Positions 1-11,105 of a stretch of DNA of 64,000 bases are shown piece after piece. The DNA lies in NCBI RefSeq assembly GCF_900088415.1, contig NZ_FLLQ01000004.1:124001-188000 (forward strand). The letters are read 5' to 3'. Under the pieces are notes generated by a model, which ran no database searches, had not been told where the DNA came from, and saw only the letters and a list, made by a program, of their open reading frames with translations. Source of the stretch: Vibrio mediterranei (GTDB taxonomy: Bacteria; Pseudomonadota; Gammaproteobacteria; Enterobacterales; Vibrionaceae). Made by a program: the position numbers and the translations under genes. The first letter of the stretch is position 1. Each line of letters opens with the position of its first letter.

Positions 1-920
1 CCATAGCTTCGGCAATCGCTCTAAACGGTTGCGGACGTGTTTGAGCATTGAACTCACACACTTCCGGTAACAAGATAGCATTACAAACACCATGAGGAAG
101 GTTATGTGTAGCACCTGGTTGATGAGCCATGGCATGAACCAAACCTAAACCTGCGCTGTTAAACGCCATACCTGCAAGAAACTGAGCACAAGCTAATTGT
201 TCACGCGCCTCTAGATTCTGGCCATCATCTACCGCAACAGGTAACCATTTATTGATGAGGCGAATCGCTTCTAAAGCCGTCGGTTTGGTTAGTGTATGTG
301 CACCGGGTGTAACATAAGCTTCAATGGCATGGGTGAGCGCATCCATACCCGTGCTAGCGGTTACGCTGCTTGGTAATCCCAACATAAGCTCAGGGTCATT
401 AACCGCCAAATCAGGGATCTGTTTGGCATCGATAATCACCATTTTTACTTGCCGTTCTTCGTCAGTAATAACCGAATTAGAGGTCATTTCTGCCGCTGTC
501 CCTGCTGTCGTATTAACCGCGACAAAGTAGTCCCCCACGACACGCACTTTACCTACACCTTCATAATCACAGATGTCACCGCCATTTGAGGTCACTATGC
601 GTATAGCTTTAGCACAATCTACAGGGCTACCTCCACCTACAGCAATGAAACAGTCACACTGTTCCTTTTGGTACAGCTCTACCCCTTCTCTTACTAGTGC
701 AGCCGTCGGGTTTGGTGTCACTTTATCGAACAACACATAATCAATGCTGAGCTGCTCCAATTGAGCCAGTAATGAATCAAGAATTCCCAGCTTAACCAGA
801 TTCGCATCTGTCACGATAAGCGCAGTGTTAATCGATTGAGCTTGGATCTCTTGTACCGCATCATTAATAGCGCCAGCCCCAGCTAAACTCAACTTGGGTA
901 AATTTAAAGAAAAAGCCATG
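1..920 (-). CDS. fucO: Lactaldehyde reductase / 1,2-propanediol oxidoreductase, 3' part beyond window
   Basis: Iron-dependent group III alcohol dehydrogenase. About 306 residues from the N-terminus are visible and the C-terminal end lies outside the window. The NAD-binding loop GGGSPVDCAK is near residue 98, and the metal-ligand region contains a His in GLVHAMAHQPGATHNLPHG. In the fucose pathway this enzyme reduces L-lactaldehyde to L-1,2-propanediol under anaerobic conditions. It is the last gene of the fuc operon, 38 bp after fucA. The ATG at 920 is preferred because GAGGG sits 8 bases upstream; the in-frame ATG at 926 is too close to it. Other group III dehydrogenases look similar, so the exact substrate is inferred from context. 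Confidence 0.85.
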
Positions 921-958
921 GTCATTTCCCTCTACATCTTCAATTAGGTTATTGGTAA

Positions 959-1606
959 CTACTGCTCAACTCTCAGTCCATATGACTTGAACTTGCCCAA
1001 GACCTTTTGCATTTCTGCATCGTCAAGCACAGGGACATCTGTTGTAATCGCCATTGTTTTCAGATAGAGGTCAGCCAATACTTCGACTTCATGTGCTAGC
1101 CACAGTGCTTTTTCTAAATTAGCCTCACCCGCAATAAGTCCATGGTGTTGCAGCAAAATGGCTTTGCTGTTTGCCATCCCTTCTTTGACATACTCGGCTA
1201 GTTCGTGACTGCCAAAAGTAGCGTAAGGGACACAAGGGATCTCTGTCGCACCCGACGCAGCAACCATATAATGAATCGCTGGGATTGGTTTGTTCAGAAT
1301 GGATACCGCCGCACAATTAATGGCGTGATTGTGAACTACCGCGTTTACGTCTTCACGAGTTTGATAACAAGTCAGATGGAAGTGCCACTCTGATGACGGT
1401 AACTTGCCTTCCTCAAAGAACCCATCATGAGTGACATACACAATATGATCGGGGGTGAGTTTGTCGTATGCGATGCCCGTTGGTGTGATCAACATACCGT
1501 TATCAAAACGAACACTGACATTTCCAGCAGTGCCTTGGTTCAACCCAAGTCTTGTCATTTCAAGGCAAGTGTCGATGATTTGTTGCGAAAGTTGTTGTCT
1601 GTTCAT
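959..1606 (-). CDS. fucA: L-fuculose-1-phosphate aldolase
   Basis: Class II zinc aldolase of 215 aa, the same length as the E. coli enzyme and recognisably close to it throughout (for example MTRLGLNQGTAGNVSVR near the start). It splits L-fuculose-1-phosphate into dihydroxyacetone phosphate and L-lactaldehyde in the cytoplasm. Seen in the sequence: GTAGNVS phosphate-binding loop, catalytic Glu in KLPSSEW, zinc-ligand histidines in VVHNHA and LLQHHGL. It starts 2 bases after the fucU stop, so the two are probably translationally coupled. Confidence 0.95.
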   Translation of the reverse strand: MNRQQLSQQIIDTCLEMTRLGLNQGTAGNVSVRFDNGMLITPTGIAYDKLTPDHIVYVTHDGFFEEGKLPSSEWHFHLTCYQTREDVNAVVHNHAINCAAVSILNKPIPAIHYMVAASGATEIPCVPYATFGSHELAEYVKEGMANSKAILLQHHGLIAGEANLEKALWLAHEVEVLADLYLKTMAITTDVPVLDDAEMQKVLGKFKSYGLRVEQ

Positions 1607-1608
1607 GC

Positions 1609-2049
1609 TTATAGTTCCTTAAATTCTGTTACGCCTTTCTTGAGAATGATGTTGCCGTATTTTGCCGTTTCGCCAGTAACGACGACGGCGGCGCAACTTC
1701 TCACGCGTTCATAAAAAGCAAATCGTTCGATACGCTCAATCATGGTTGCATCAATGTTGTTAGTGTTTATCGCGGTTAGATAGCGATCCTCAACCGAAGG
1801 ATCTAACGTATCGCCTTCAACAGCCTGCATCATCGCCAAGGGCTGCTGAACATATTGGTCCAATTCAAATAGTGGGATGATGCCGCTTAGTAGCGTGCTA
1901 ACTCGAATACCATCAGCCCTAATAACGTTGGAATTAAAGCTTGCAGCCGGAAAATGTGCGTCTGCAAGTAAGATTTCGTCTCCGTGTCCCATGCCTGCTA
2001 ATGTTGCAATTAACTGCGGAGATAACGCCGGATGAATTCCTTTAAGCAT
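1609..2049 (-). CDS. fucU: L-fucose mutarotase
   Basis: RbsD/FucU family protein of 146 aa. It interconverts the alpha and beta anomers of L-fucose and so supplies the anomer used by the isomerase. Family features are the N-terminal [26 protein letters not shown], with the conserved His and the GHGD motif. It overlaps the end of fucK by 8 bases. E. coli FucU is 140 aa, so the length fits. Confidence 0.93.
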   Translation of the reverse strand: MLKGIHPALSPQLIATLAGMGHGDEILLADAHFPAASFNSNVIRADGIRVSTLLSGIIPLFELDQYVQQPLAMMQAVEGDTLDPSVEDRYLTAINTNNIDATMIERIERFAFYERVRSCAAVVVTGETAKYGNIILKKGVTEFKEL

Positions 2050-3490
2050 ATGCTGGCTCCTTCTTTGTGCTCATTACCTGATTACGTGGTTCGACTCTCG
2101 TTGTCGGCGATTTCATGGCAATTTGAGCCTCAGATAACGAGTTAAAATGCCCAACACCGTAAAACGCCACCATCGCAGCTCCAGTTACCGTCGCCTCTGC
2201 TTGGTCGACGATTAATAGCGGCTTTTGAATGGCATCAGCACGCAGTTGGTTCCAGAGCGTATTCTTTGTCCCTCCACCTACGGCAATAACGGGTAAACTT
2301 CCTAAATGGCAACGCTCTGCAAGGTAATCAAAGTTACGTTTGAACTGCTGACTTAACCCTTCAAAGACAGCTCGGGTAATCTGTCCTCTCGTGGTGTGAA
2401 TAGATAAACCTTCAATAGCACCGTTACCTTGCCCTCCAGCGTCGACAGAAAAATCTGGATTAAAGCGAACATTCCCTGCTCCAGGGCCGGCGGACTCAGC
2501 TTCTGAAATCATGATCTGATAAAGTTCGCTGCTGTCTTTTTCCGCTTGATAAAAGTGGTTAACAACCCACTCAATAACAGCGCTGGACAACCATTGGATA
2601 GCCGGGTTGTATACCCCTTGAACCGCATCCAATTCGACTGTTAATCCTTGTTCAAGAGAGTCTCTATCCACCTTGGGCTTCGACGAACGAGCCATGAGAA
2701 TTTCCCATGTACCCGAACTTAAAAACGCTTGGTCTTGTTCAGCACCAGAACCAATTAACGCAAACTGAGTATCATGTCCGGTAGAAACGACAGGAATCGA
2801 CTTTGGTAATCCCAACAGCTCAGCCACCTCATCGAGTACCAACCCAACCTGACAACCGGCATCTATTAGGTTCGGAAAGTGCTCAGCACTTAAATCTAGG
2901 TATGACAATGTCTTATCATCCCAATTACCATCACCTAGACTTGTTAGCATTGAGGTACCAGCCATGGTTCGATCTGTGGTCAGTTCTCCGGTTAACTTGT
3001 GAGTTAGCATCGAGGAAATGAACACAAACTTGTCCATCGATTGATAGATCTTCGGCTCGTTATCTTTAAGCCAACGAAGCTTGTAGAGCGTATTGAAGCT
3101 GTAGTCGCCAACCCCATTACTTTGGTAGAGGGCTAGTCTGTCGGTCTCTGTCTCTACTTGCGACATCACAGGTACCGTTCTCGGACATTTCCAAGAAATA
3201 ATTGGATATATTTGTTGAGCGCTTTTCGAATACGGTGCACCATCAACCCCGAACGTTGTTACTGTCACCGCCACTATCTGCTCTGCATTCAGTTGGCTAG
3301 TAACCGCGGTGCAGCACCTGACCAGCTTGCTCCATATCTCTGCAAAATCCCACACATGGTATTGGTTTTCAGAACCCGATAACTGAGTGTTGTTTTTGAT
3401 GTAGTGCGACGCGAGTATTTGTCCGTTATCGGAGACGGCAATGGCTCTAATATTGGTAGCGCCACAATCCAAAACTATTACTACTGACAT
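2042..3490 (-). CDS. fucK: L-fuculokinase
   Basis: FGGY-family sugar kinase of 482 aa that phosphorylates L-fuculose at O1 with ATP. The N-terminal phosphate motif [13 protein letters not shown] starts at residue 4, the second domain has [19 protein letters not shown] near residue 400, and VSTGHDTQ contains the likely catalytic Asp. Its place between fucI and fucU distinguishes it from rhamnulokinase or xylulokinase, which share the fold. It overlaps fucU by 8 bases. Length matches E. coli FucK (482 aa in common annotations). Confidence 0.93.
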   Translation of the reverse strand: MSVVIVLDCGATNIRAIAVSDNGQILASHYIKNNTQLSGSENQYHVWDFAEIWSKLVRCCTAVTSQLNAEQIVAVTVTTFGVDGAPYSKSAQQIYPIISWKCPRTVPVMSQVETETDRLALYQSNGVGDYSFNTLYKLRWLKDNEPKIYQSMDKFVFISSMLTHKLTGELTTDRTMAGTSMLTSLGDGNWDDKTLSYLDLSAEHFPNLIDAGCQVGLVLDEVAELLGLPKSIPVVSTGHDTQFALIGSGAEQDQAFLSSGTWEILMARSSKPKVDRDSLEQGLTVELDAVQGVYNPAIQWLSSAVIEWVVNHFYQAEKDSSELYQIMISEAESAGPGAGNVRFNPDFSVDAGGQGNGAIEGLSIHTTRGQITRAVFEGLSQQFKRNFDYLAERCHLGSLPVIAVGGGTKNTLWNQLRADAIQKPLLIVDQAEATVTGAAMVAFYGVGHFNSLSEAQIAMKSPTTRVEPRNQVMSTKKEPAYA

Positions 3491-3528
3491 AACGCGATCC
3501 TATAGGCGGGTTTCCCCGCCTTACCTAG

Positions 3529-5280
3529 TTACTTATATAGAGGGCCAAAGTTGGCACAAGCTCGGTAGTCTTGACCTTCCGCATCCTGACCAAATGCGCT
3601 CCAAGTATGCGGGCGGAAAATCTCGCTCGACTCAACGTTATGCATAGACACCGGAATACGTAGCATAGAAGCTAAGGTAATGAGATCCGCCCCGATATGA
3701 CCATGAGTGATAACGCAGTGGTTCGCACCCCAATTAGCCATGACCGAGTACACGTCTCTAAATGCACCAGTGCCAGTGAGTCTTGGAACAAACCACGTCG
3801 TTGGCCATGTTGGGTTGGTACGCTCATTCAACGTATTGTGAACATTTTCAGGAAGCGTGATGGAGTGCCCTTCAGCAATTTGTAACACAGGGCCAACACC
3901 CTTAATGAGATTGATTCTGTGCATAGTGAATGGCATGTCACCATGTGTTAGGAAGTTCGAAGAGAAACCGCCCCCACGGAAGTATTCACTTATTGCAGGC
4001 GGCCATTGAGTAGCATCTAGGCATTGTTGCGCATCTTCAACCGTCATATCCCAATGAGGCTTGATAACAGGTTTGCCTTGCTCATCTTTTGCTTCGCCGC
4101 TGCCGTCTAACGCAGCGGAACCGGAGTTAACAAGATGAATGAAACCAGATTCTGGCTTGTAGCCACTCACCCGTTCTACCGCACTATCAGACCAATAGGT
4201 TCGAACATCGCAAAAAACCTGAGCTTGACCGGTAAGCATCTTGCCAAACAGCATGTTTACGCCGTTCAAACTGTCATTCTCTGTAGCTAGAGCAAACGGT
4301 TCACGGAGTCCATTCCAGTCAAAAGACGAGTTAAGGATCGCTTCGCTAAAGTCACCGTTTGGCAAATGATCTGTCCAGTGGCGTTGACCTTGGAAGCCAC
4401 CCACTACGGCGTTGTGTCCCATTGCTTCTTCGCCAAAGCCTAACTGCGCTAGTTTAGGGTTACCTATCATGAGATCGCGCATGATCATCGTCATCTTAAC
4501 GACTGTTTCCCAATCTTGCTGCTTTTGCTCTTCAAGCAACGCTTCGCCGTTATAGTCTTTGCCTTCTTTACAGTTTTCTTTTGTCCATGCTAATGCCAAC
4601 TCAAACTCATCTTTATCGTAGACTTCACGATCCAAGCGTCGCTTAATTTCAGTCATGTCGACATATTCATTTCTCATTCCCAAATAACGTTGGAAGAAAT
4701 CTGGATCGACCACCGAACCTGCAATACCCATCGAGACCGAGCCCATGGACAGGTATGACTTGCCTTTGATGGCTGCTACTGTTAAGCCAGCACGGCAGAA
4801 ACGTAAAATCTTATCCTGAACATCTTGAGGAATAGATGTGTCATCAGCGTCTTGCACCTCTTGCCCATAGATAGAAAAAGCGGGTAAACCAAGCTGAGAA
4901 TGTCCAGCCATGGCCGCGGCTAAGTACACTGCTCCTGGGCGTTCTGTGCCATTAAAGCCCCAAATCGCTTTTGGCATATGTGGGTCCATATCAATAGTTT
5001 CTGTACCATAGCACCAGCAAGGTGTAACAGTAATTGAAACCCCTACATTCTCGCGACGAAACTTATCTGCACACGCCGCTGCTTCCGCAACACCGCCTAT
5101 CGTGCTGTCAGCGATAACACATTCAACCGCAGTGCCACATACATGCTTAATGTTTTCTTCAATGAAAGCAGCGAGGTTCTTCGCCATATTCATAGTTTGA
5201 ACTTCTAGAGACTCGCGAACGCCCATTTGGCGACCATCAATGGTTGGACGAATACCAATTCTTGTTAGGGTTGTAGTCAT
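3529..5280 (-). CDS. fucI: L-fucose isomerase
   Basis: Ketol isomerase of 583 aa (E. coli FucI is 591 aa) converting L-fucose to L-fuculose; it also commonly accepts D-arabinose. The start is [20 protein letters not shown], typical of the family, and the C-terminal domain carries the conserved metal and substrate region ([20 protein letters not shown] and [20 protein letters not shown]). It requires a divalent metal and acts in the cytoplasm. It lies 29 bp downstream of fucP and 38 bp upstream of fucK in the same direction. Confidence 0.96.
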   Translation of the reverse strand: MTTTLTRIGIRPTIDGRQMGVRESLEVQTMNMAKNLAAFIEENIKHVCGTAVECVIADSTIGGVAEAAACADKFRRENVGVSITVTPCWCYGTETIDMDPHMPKAIWGFNGTERPGAVYLAAAMAGHSQLGLPAFSIYGQEVQDADDTSIPQDVQDKILRFCRAGLTVAAIKGKSYLSMGSVSMGIAGSVVDPDFFQRYLGMRNEYVDMTEIKRRLDREVYDKDEFELALAWTKENCKEGKDYNGEALLEEQKQQDWETVVKMTMIMRDLMIGNPKLAQLGFGEEAMGHNAVVGGFQGQRHWTDHLPNGDFSEAILNSSFDWNGLREPFALATENDSLNGVNMLFGKMLTGQAQVFCDVRTYWSDSAVERVSGYKPESGFIHLVNSGSAALDGSGEAKDEQGKPVIKPHWDMTVEDAQQCLDATQWPPAISEYFRGGGFSSNFLTHGDMPFTMHRINLIKGVGPVLQIAEGHSITLPENVHNTLNERTNPTWPTTWFVPRLTGTGAFRDVYSVMANWGANHCVITHGHIGADLITLASMLRIPVSMHNVESSEIFRPHTWSAFGQDAEGQDYRACANFGPLYK

Positions 5281-5309
5281 AATTTTGTTCTCGTTTCCGT
5301 TAAATTGAA

Positions 5310-6620
5310 TTACTGCTTAATTTTGTAGCCGTTAAGGCCGAAGTAGATAAGGTATGCAAAGCCAATTAGAGGGATAATGAAGGCAGCTTGAATACCCATC
5401 GAATCTGAAATCTGTCCCATAATGGCGGTGAGTACTGCGCCACCTAAGATAGCCATAATCAGACAACTACCTCCGAATTTTGAATCACTGCCAAGGTCAC
5501 GAAGTGATAGACCGAAGATGGTTGGGAACATCAATGACATACATGCTGAGATACCAACTAAAGCGTAAGCACCAACCACGCCACCAACAGTCATCAGCAT
5601 TAGCACTAGAACAGAGGCTACCAATGCGAGTGCTGCTAATAGTTTCTCCGGTGCGATGTACTTCATTAAACCAACGCATACGAATCTAAAGACACTAAAA
5701 GTAATGATTGATACCAACAGGTAAGTGGATGCTTCCGCTTCAGTGCCGCCGACTTGAGTCATCACATAACGAATCGTCCACGACCAACAGCCAATCTGAC
5801 AACCAACATAAAAGAACTGACCGATCACGCCTTTGACAAAGTGTTTTTTCTGCATCAGGCGACCAAATGTGGCGCGGATAGACATGTCTAAGTCGCTCTC
5901 AGCAACCGTGTCTTTTGCTGCCGGCATCTTAGTGAACGCAATCGCTAACCAAACAAAGACAATCACCGCCGCCACCATGAGATATGGCATCATTACTGCG
6001 TTCAGCTCAGATGTTTGAATCGCAGACAACTCTGCTGAACTCATAGCGGCGCGTTCTACATCCGTTGCCGGATTCAATTGAGATAAGATATACACCTTAC
6101 CGATCACTACCCCAGTAATAGAGCCCACAGGGTTAAAGGCTTGAGCAATGTTTAAACGTCGTGTTGCCGTCTCTTCCGGTCCCATCGCGATAATGTAAGG
6201 ATTGGCACTGGTCTCAAGGATGGATAGACCACCCGCAAGCACAAACAGCGCCATTAAAAATGGTAGGTATTGCATTGCTTGTGCTGCCGGGTAGAACAGG
6301 ATGGCTCCACAGGCGAATAGACCTAGTCCCAGTAGCACTCCCGCTTTATAACTATAACGTTGAATAAAAAGAGCAGCAGGAAGAGCCAGTACAAAATAGG
6401 CTCCGTAAAAGGCGGTTTGTACCAATCCTGATTGCATATCGGTTAATGTAAAGACCTTTCTAAATTGAGCGATCAATACGTCGGTCATATTGTTTGCCAG
6501 TCCCCATAAAGCAAAACATGAGGTAAGCAAGATAAACGGTATTAAAATACTCTTAGGTATGACTTCAGAGTTTCCTTTCTTTGATCCACGGTCCGTGGTG
6601 GATATTAGTACGTCGGTCAT
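5310..6620 (-). CDS. fucP: L-fucose:H+ symporter
   Basis: Major facilitator of the FHS family, 436 aa with about 12 hydrophobic segments, in the inner membrane. Early sequence [22 protein letters not shown] contains the Asp in the position used by E. coli FucP for sugar and proton coupling, and [14 protein letters not shown] contains the equivalent Glu. The ATG at 6620 is preferred over the upstream start at 6653 because AAAGGAAAAGAAA stands directly before it. It imports fucose for the downstream fucIKUAO genes. Confidence 0.93.
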   Translation of the reverse strand: MTDVLISTTDRGSKKGNSEVIPKSILIPFILLTSCFALWGLANNMTDVLIAQFRKVFTLTDMQSGLVQTAFYGAYFVLALPAALFIQRYSYKAGVLLGLGLFACGAILFYPAAQAMQYLPFLMALFVLAGGLSILETSANPYIIAMGPEETATRRLNIAQAFNPVGSITGVVIGKVYILSQLNPATDVERAAMSSAELSAIQTSELNAVMMPYLMVAAVIVFVWLAIAFTKMPAAKDTVAESDLDMSIRATFGRLMQKKHFVKGVIGQFFYVGCQIGCWSWTIRYVMTQVGGTEAEASTYLLVSIITFSVFRFVCVGLMKYIAPEKLLAALALVASVLVLMLMTVGGVVGAYALVGISACMSLMFPTIFGLSLRDLGSDSKFGGSCLIMAILGGAVLTAIMGQISDSMGIQAAFIIPLIGFAYLIYFGLNGYKIKQ

Positions 6621-6699
6621 TTTCTTTTCCTTTAGATATACTGTACCCTCCAAATTAATGTTGGATACTGTTTCACGTTATTGGATTAAACTAATTATT

Positions 6700-7470
6700 T
6701 TATATTGGTGTTATCATGCACTTATTTGGATTTGAAATTGAACTCATCTCACCATGAATATCACTTTCAATTTCCGCATTGGAAATCAATATATCGATTT
6801 CACAAAAATTACATATTTTTAATAAACTTCGTTTCTTGTATTTATTCTTATCCGCAATAAGAATATTCTTGCTCGACACTTGGATGAGCGTCTTTTTTAT
6901 CTCGTAATTGTATTCATTCGAATCCCACACACCACTATGTTCATCAAAGCCCACACACGAGATTACACTTAGGTCAAGCGCCATTTCCTGCAAAGTATTT
7001 TTGGCAATCAAACCATAGAATGATTTGTATTTTTCTGAATAGTGTCCACCTAAGCTAATAATCGTTATATTCTTTTTCCCAGATAGGACACTAATATTAT
7101 TCAACGAGTTGGTTACAATCGTACAACGAATATCAGGTAATGCTTGAGCAACTAGCCAACTTGAAGAACTAGCGTCTAAACCGATAACGGCACCTTCATA
7201 AATATGCTCAATAACCTGTTTAGCCAAATCTTGTTTGTCTTGCATATTGCTTGAGGCTCGATTAGTAAACGACGTTCCTTCATCAATATAACGCTTACTT
7301 ATAGCGCCACCATGAGTACGAATTAATTCACCTTTTTTATCTAGCGTTTTAAGGTCTCGACGAATTGTTTCCACCGACACATTTAATTCCGATGCCAAGT
7401 CTTGAACTGAAACTTGACCAACCTTTGAAATTAAACCCAAGATAAAATTCGCTCTGGTAATTGCTTGCAT
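6700..7470 (-). CDS. fucR: DeoR-family regulator of the fucose operon
   Basis: DeoR/GlpR-type repressor or activator, 256 aa. An N-terminal winged helix-turn-helix (VQDLASELNVSVETIRRDLKTL, residues about 21-42, followed by the family signature GELIRTHGGA) precedes a sugar-phosphate-binding DeoRC domain (VIGLDASSSSWLVA, IVTNSLNN, SLGG). It is the first gene of the fuc cluster, 79 bp ahead of fucP and codirectional. E. coli FucR is also DeoR-type and responds to fuculose-1-phosphate. That inducer is an inference here. Confidence 0.85.
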   Translation of the reverse strand: MQAITRANFILGLISKVGQVSVQDLASELNVSVETIRRDLKTLDKKGELIRTHGGAISKRYIDEGTSFTNRASSNMQDKQDLAKQVIEHIYEGAVIGLDASSSSWLVAQALPDIRCTIVTNSLNNISVLSGKKNITIISLGGHYSEKYKSFYGLIAKNTLQEMALDLSVISCVGFDEHSGVWDSNEYNYEIKKTLIQVSSKNILIADKNKYKKRSLLKICNFCEIDILISNAEIESDIHGEMSSISNPNKCMITPI

Positions 7471-7785
7471 CGTTTCCTACTACCAACTGCTTTGCTGTTA
7501 TTAACAGATTAATCGAAAAGGCCAAAAAAACTACGACCCAGCTCACACTAGATTTTTCAGTGACCACTTTTGCCCGATTGTTTGGTTTACCACACAAAAA
7601 AACGGGCATTGACTGTGGGAAACGGGCATAAGCGGCGGAAACCAGACATACATTGTGACATTTGAGTGTGTTCCAACGCTTCAAACGTCATATAGGCATA
7701 GCTAAATCTACCTACGTCACTGCATAATTTTGCCGTTTTGGTACTATTGAAAACACGATAAAAAGTACAACTGAGAATAGAAAGT
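7471..7785. other. Intergenic region between divergent fucR and HAD gene
   Basis: A 315-bp divergent promoter region with no convincing coding sequence. It contains two direct copies of AACGGGCAT (about 7601 and 7622) and a nearby inverted partner TGCCCG near 7571, possible regulator half-sites. No sigma-54 (GG-N10-GC) element was found on the plus strand, unlike the phn and glpQ genes downstream. Confidence 0.5.
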
Positions 7786-8568
7786 ATGACCAATCCACTC
7801 TCTTCAGAATGGAAGCAGATCAACTGGGTTCTGACCGATGTTGATGACACCTTAACGTGGGATGGCTCCTTGCCTCCTGACACTCTCATCGCCCTACAGT
7901 CTCTGCGAGATAATGGCATCAAAGTGGTGGCGGTGACTGGTGCTTGTGCAGGATGGTGCGACCATATTGCTCAGTTGTGGCCAGTGGATGCGGTACTCGG
8001 AGAAAATGGTGCATTCTTGTTGGAAAAGAAAAATGGTGCGTTGCAAATAACCACCGAGCGACCTTTGGAGCAGATTCGCGCAGATCAAGCCAAACTCATA
8101 CAGCAAGTGCTAGGTATATTGAGCGACTTTCCTGATTTAGCGTTAACTCTCGACCAATCCTATCGATTATGCGAAGTTGCCATTGATATTGGTCAGAACC
8201 GTGAGCCTGTGGATCCGAACATTGTTCAACAGGTACTAACTCGAATCCATACTTTAGGTGCGCATGCTACTGCAAGTTCTATTCATATTAATGCTTGGTA
8301 TGGTGACCACTCTAAACGCCACTCATCTCTCAGCTTCTTGAAAGGCAAAGGCATTGAGGGCCATAAGGTTGATGAGCAATGCTGCTACGTAGGGGACTCT
8401 CTTAATGATCAATTGATGTTTGAGCGCTTACCTCTCACCGTGGGTGTGGCCAACATTACGCACTATTGGGATAAGCTAGAACATAAGCCTAGCCTTGTGA
8501 TGACTAAGCCGGGTGGCTTCGGATTTGCAGAGTTTGCCGAGAAACTGATTGCGCTCAAGCAAAGTTAA
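7786..8568 (+). CDS. HAD-family (type IIB) phosphatase
   Basis: Cytoplasmic haloacid-dehalogenase phosphatase, 260 aa, of the Cof/mannosyl-phosphoglycerate phosphatase type. Motif I is DVDDTL (residues about 18-23), motif II lies in VAVTGA, a cap domain lies between about 90 and 190, and motif IV is GDSLNDQLMF near residue 203. It faces the PhnCDE-type transporter genes across a shared terminator and may dephosphorylate the imported ester, but this is inferred from position only. The substrate cannot be read from the sequence. Confidence 0.8.
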   Translation: MTNPLSSEWKQINWVLTDVDDTLTWDGSLPPDTLIALQSLRDNGIKVVAVTGACAGWCDHIAQLWPVDAVLGENGAFLLEKKNGALQITTERPLEQIRADQAKLIQQVLGILSDFPDLALTLDQSYRLCEVAIDIGQNREPVDPNIVQQVLTRIHTLGAHATASSIHINAWYGDHSKRHSSLSFLKGKGIEGHKVDEQCCYVGDSLNDQLMFERLPLTVGVANITHYWDKLEHKPSLVMTKPGGFGFAEFAEKLIALKQS

Positions 8569-8575
8569 TAGCAAT

Positions 8576-8602
8576 AAAAAACGGCCATAATGGCCGTTTT
8601 TT
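8576..8602. terminator. Bidirectional terminator between HAD gene and phnE
   Basis: The hairpin ACGGCCA-TAA-TGGCCGT is flanked by A5 on the left and T6 on the right, so it can end transcription from both convergent genes. Confidence 0.9.
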
Positions 8603-8618
8603 ATTGGGTATAAATCAA

Positions 8619-9422
8619 CTAGATTAACTTGTTTCGAATGTGAATGACTAAGGCTTCAGCAATAATAACGACTGCGAAAATCGTCACTAACACCATTGAG
8701 ACTTTCTGCCATTCGAATAGGTTTTGAGCATCGTTAAGAACTACGCCGATCCCCCCAGCCCCAACTAAGCCAAGCACTGCAGATTCACGTACGTTGATGT
8801 CCCAACGGAACAACACAATCGAATAAAAAGCGGGCATTACTTGAGGCCAATAGCCTTTGACAATCACGCTCATCCAAGACGCACCTGTCGCTCGTAATGC
8901 CTCGATAGGCCCCATGTTCACTTCAGCAATGGCTTCCGACAGCAGTTTCCCTACAAAACCGACGCTGCGAATCGCAATCGCCATAATGCCAGCCAGAACA
9001 CCGGGGCCAAACAGCGCAATAAACAATAGCGCCCAAACCAATGAGTTCACTGAGCGCGAAGATACCAAGAAGAACTGAGCAATCCAGTTTAATGTTTTGC
9101 TTGGTGTAATATTCGGTGCATTAAGCAGCGCGAGAGGTATTGCAAAAATCAAAGTAAATAGTGTACCCAGTGTTGCGATATGCAGCGTTTCTATCATCGC
9201 CGCATGAATGGTTTGCGGGTAGAAAGCGTAATCCAAAGGCACCATACGCTGAAACATGTCGGCAAATTGCGCTGGCGCGTCATACAAAAACTCTGGAATC
9301 ACTTCCACCGTTTGCCATGACCAAACGATGGCAGATACGAGGCACAAATACACGGCGAAACGCGCAATTCGCTCATTGGGAGTAAAGCGTTGCCACTCTT
9401 TATCAATAGCTGCTGTGGTCAT
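8619..9422 (-). CDS. phnE: PhnE-type ABC transporter permease (second)
   Basis: Inner-membrane permease, 267 aa, with about six hydrophobic segments. The EAA-type loop (EALRATGASWMSVIVKGYWPQVMPAFYS) is near residue 180, and the terminal GLVGAGGIGVVLNDA segment is typical of PhnE. The last gene of the phnD-phnC-phnE-phnE order, it shares one base with the preceding permease, implying coupled translation and a heteromeric channel. Confidence 0.88.
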   Translation of the reverse strand: MTTAAIDKEWQRFTPNERIARFAVYLCLVSAIVWSWQTVEVIPEFLYDAPAQFADMFQRMVPLDYAFYPQTIHAAMIETLHIATLGTLFTLIFAIPLALLNAPNITPSKTLNWIAQFFLVSSRSVNSLVWALLFIALFGPGVLAGIMAIAIRSVGFVGKLLSEAIAEVNMGPIEALRATGASWMSVIVKGYWPQVMPAFYSIVLFRWDINVRESAVLGLVGAGGIGVVLNDAQNLFEWQKVSMVLVTIFAVVIIAEALVIHIRNKLI

Positions 9423-10219
9423 TAGAAGATTCTCCTCACGATATTAGACAAGAACTCGCCAACCAAAATGAGTGCAATAATGGTGATGAGAATGGCAGCA
9501 ACGAAATCATAATCAAAGCGTTGGAATGCAGAGAACAAGGTACCACCAAGTCCACCAGCACCAACGATCCCGACCATGGTTGAGTTACGTAAGTTGGAGT
9601 CAAGCTGATAACTGGCAAAGCCGATGAAGCGAGTAAACACTTGTGGCATTACCGCGTATAGAATCACGCTGGCAAAACTTGCTCCGGTTGCTCTAATCGC
9701 CTCTACAGGCTTAAAGGAAATCTCTTCAATCGCCTCAGCAAATAGCTTGGCAATGAACCCTATTGACGCGAACACCAGCGTCAAAATACCCGCCAATGCG
9801 CCAAACCCAACCGCTTTAACAAACAAGATGGCAATGATGACTGGGTGGAACGAACGGCATAATGCGATAAAGCCTCGCACCGGAGTGGACACAATCAAAG
9901 GCATCAGGTTTCGTGCAGCTAGTAGACCCAAAAAGAGCGAAATAACGATGCCGAAAAAGCTCGAAATGATAGCTATCTGCAAGCTCTCCGCTAAACCACT
10001 CAATAACAAGTTAGTGCGAGAAAAATCAGGTGGAATCATACGAGAGATCAGTCGTTCACTCTCACCAAAACCTATGATTAATCGGTCAAATGTCAGGCCC
10101 AACGTCGAGACGCTGTAAAACAGATACGCCACGACCGCAACAACAATCGCGCGACTTGTCCACGACGGTTTGAATGGGTTTTCAACATTGATTTTTGCAT
10201 TCGGAGTTAGTCCAGCCAT
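9422..10219 (-). CDS. phnE: PhnE-type ABC transporter permease (first)
   Basis: Permease of the phosphonate/phosphite/phosphate-ester family, 265 aa. It has the coupling loop [26 protein letters not shown] and the [12 protein letters not shown] segment. It pairs with the adjacent permease. It overlaps the end of the ATPase gene by 13 bases. Substrate type is inferred from the PhnD-like binding protein and the GlpQ-type neighbour. Confidence 0.88.
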   Translation of the reverse strand: MAGLTPNAKINVENPFKPSWTSRAIVVAVVAYLFYSVSTLGLTFDRLIIGFGESERLISRMIPPDFSRTNLLLSGLAESLQIAIISSFFGIVISLFLGLLAARNLMPLIVSTPVRGFIALCRSFHPVIIAILFVKAVGFGALAGILTLVFASIGFIAKLFAEAIEEISFKPVEAIRATGASFASVILYAVMPQVFTRFIGFASYQLDSNLRNSTMVGIVGAGGLGGTLFSAFQRFDYDFVAAILITIIALILVGEFLSNIVRRIF

Positions 10220-10977
10220 GACTCACCTCCGTAAATGATCTTCAGATCTTCTTCGGTAATTCCCTCAGGGCTGCCGTCATAATGTACCTTGCCGTTACAC
10301 ATGCCGATAATGCGTTTTGCAAATCGCTTCGCTAGGTTCACATCGTGGATATTAACCAGCACCGGAATATTCTTCTGCTCAGCAAAGGTCTCCATCAGCT
10401 CCATGATTTCCACAGCGGTTTTTGGATCCAAAGACGAAGTCGGTTCATCGGCAAGCAGAATATAAGGGTCTTGCATCACAGCTCTTGCAATACCAACGCG
10501 TTGACGCTGACCACCAGACAGGCTATCAGCTCGCTGGTTAGCAAAATCTTGTAAACCAACAAAATTGAGCAGTTCAAATGCTTTAGCAAGATCTTCTGAA
10601 GAGTATTTACGTCGCCACGCATTCCAAGCACTCATGTACCCCAAACGGCCGCTTAGTACGTTCTCAATAACCGTTAAACGTTCAACTAAATTGTACTCTT
10701 GGAACACCATACCTATGTGTCGGCGCTGCTTTCTCAACTCTTGACCCTTTAGCTTAGTTAGGTCTTCTCCTTCAAACAGGATTTCACCGGATGTTGGGTC
10801 GTTGAGACGATTGATGCATCGAAGTAAGGTACTTTTACCAGTACCAGATGGGCCAATGATCGCGATAATCCCCGGTTCATCGATATCAATATCGATCCCT
10901 TTTAGGATTGGCTTACCTGCGACATATTCATGGAATAGGTTATTGATTTTGATTCCGTCGTAGCTTGCTACAGCCAT
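10207..10977 (-). CDS. phnC: PhnC-type ABC transporter ATPase
   Basis: Nucleotide-binding subunit, 256 aa. Walker [12 protein letters not shown] is near residue 42, the Q-loop lies in VFQEYNLV, the ABC signature is [15 protein letters not shown], Walker B is [12 protein letters not shown] and the H-loop follows in NIHDVN. It energises the two PhnE-like permeases. It follows phnD with a 128-bp gap containing a strong hairpin. Confidence 0.9.
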   Translation of the reverse strand: MAVASYDGIKINNLFHEYVAGKPILKGIDIDIDEPGIIAIIGPSGTGKSTLLRCINRLNDPTSGEILFEGEDLTKLKGQELRKQRRHIGMVFQEYNLVERLTVIENVLSGRLGYMSAWNAWRRKYSSEDLAKAFELLNFVGLQDFANQRADSLSGGQRQRVGIARAVMQDPYILLADEPTSSLDPKTAVEIMELMETFAEQKNIPVLVNIHDVNLAKRFAKRIIGMCNGKVHYDGSPEGITEEDLKIIYGGESWLD

Positions 10978-11043
10978 ACTGCTTTCCTTGTGCTTACCCT
11001 AATTCGCTCTCGATTGTTCAGCGTCTTAGGCAAATTTTGAATG

Positions 11044-11072
11044 AACTATGCCCTACCCTTGAGGGCATAGTT
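11044..11072 (-). promoter_or_regulatory. Intercistronic hairpin between phnD and phnC
   Basis: Perfect 11-bp arms AACTATGCCCT / AGGGCATAGTT around a 7-base loop, without a T-run on the minus strand. This fits an mRNA-stabilising or attenuating structure that keeps the binding-protein message more abundant than the membrane components. Confidence 0.6.
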
Positions 11073-11105
11073 AACAAAGGTCTAATGGTTTAAATTAGGG
11101 GGGAG

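Noticed and set aside
7471..7785. Sigma-54 promoter for the HAD gene
   Set aside because: No GG-N10-GC spacing on the plus strand and no copy of the enhancer dyad; the HAD gene is therefore not placed in the sigma-54 regulon.
7349..7922. Two 111-aa minus-strand frames between fucR and the HAD gene
   Set aside because: They overlap the starts of two real genes and have no leader or family pattern; the region is better read as a divergent promoter.
9624..10118. 164-aa plus-strand frame opposite phnE
   Set aside because: It lies entirely antisense to a well-supported permease gene and has no family resemblance.
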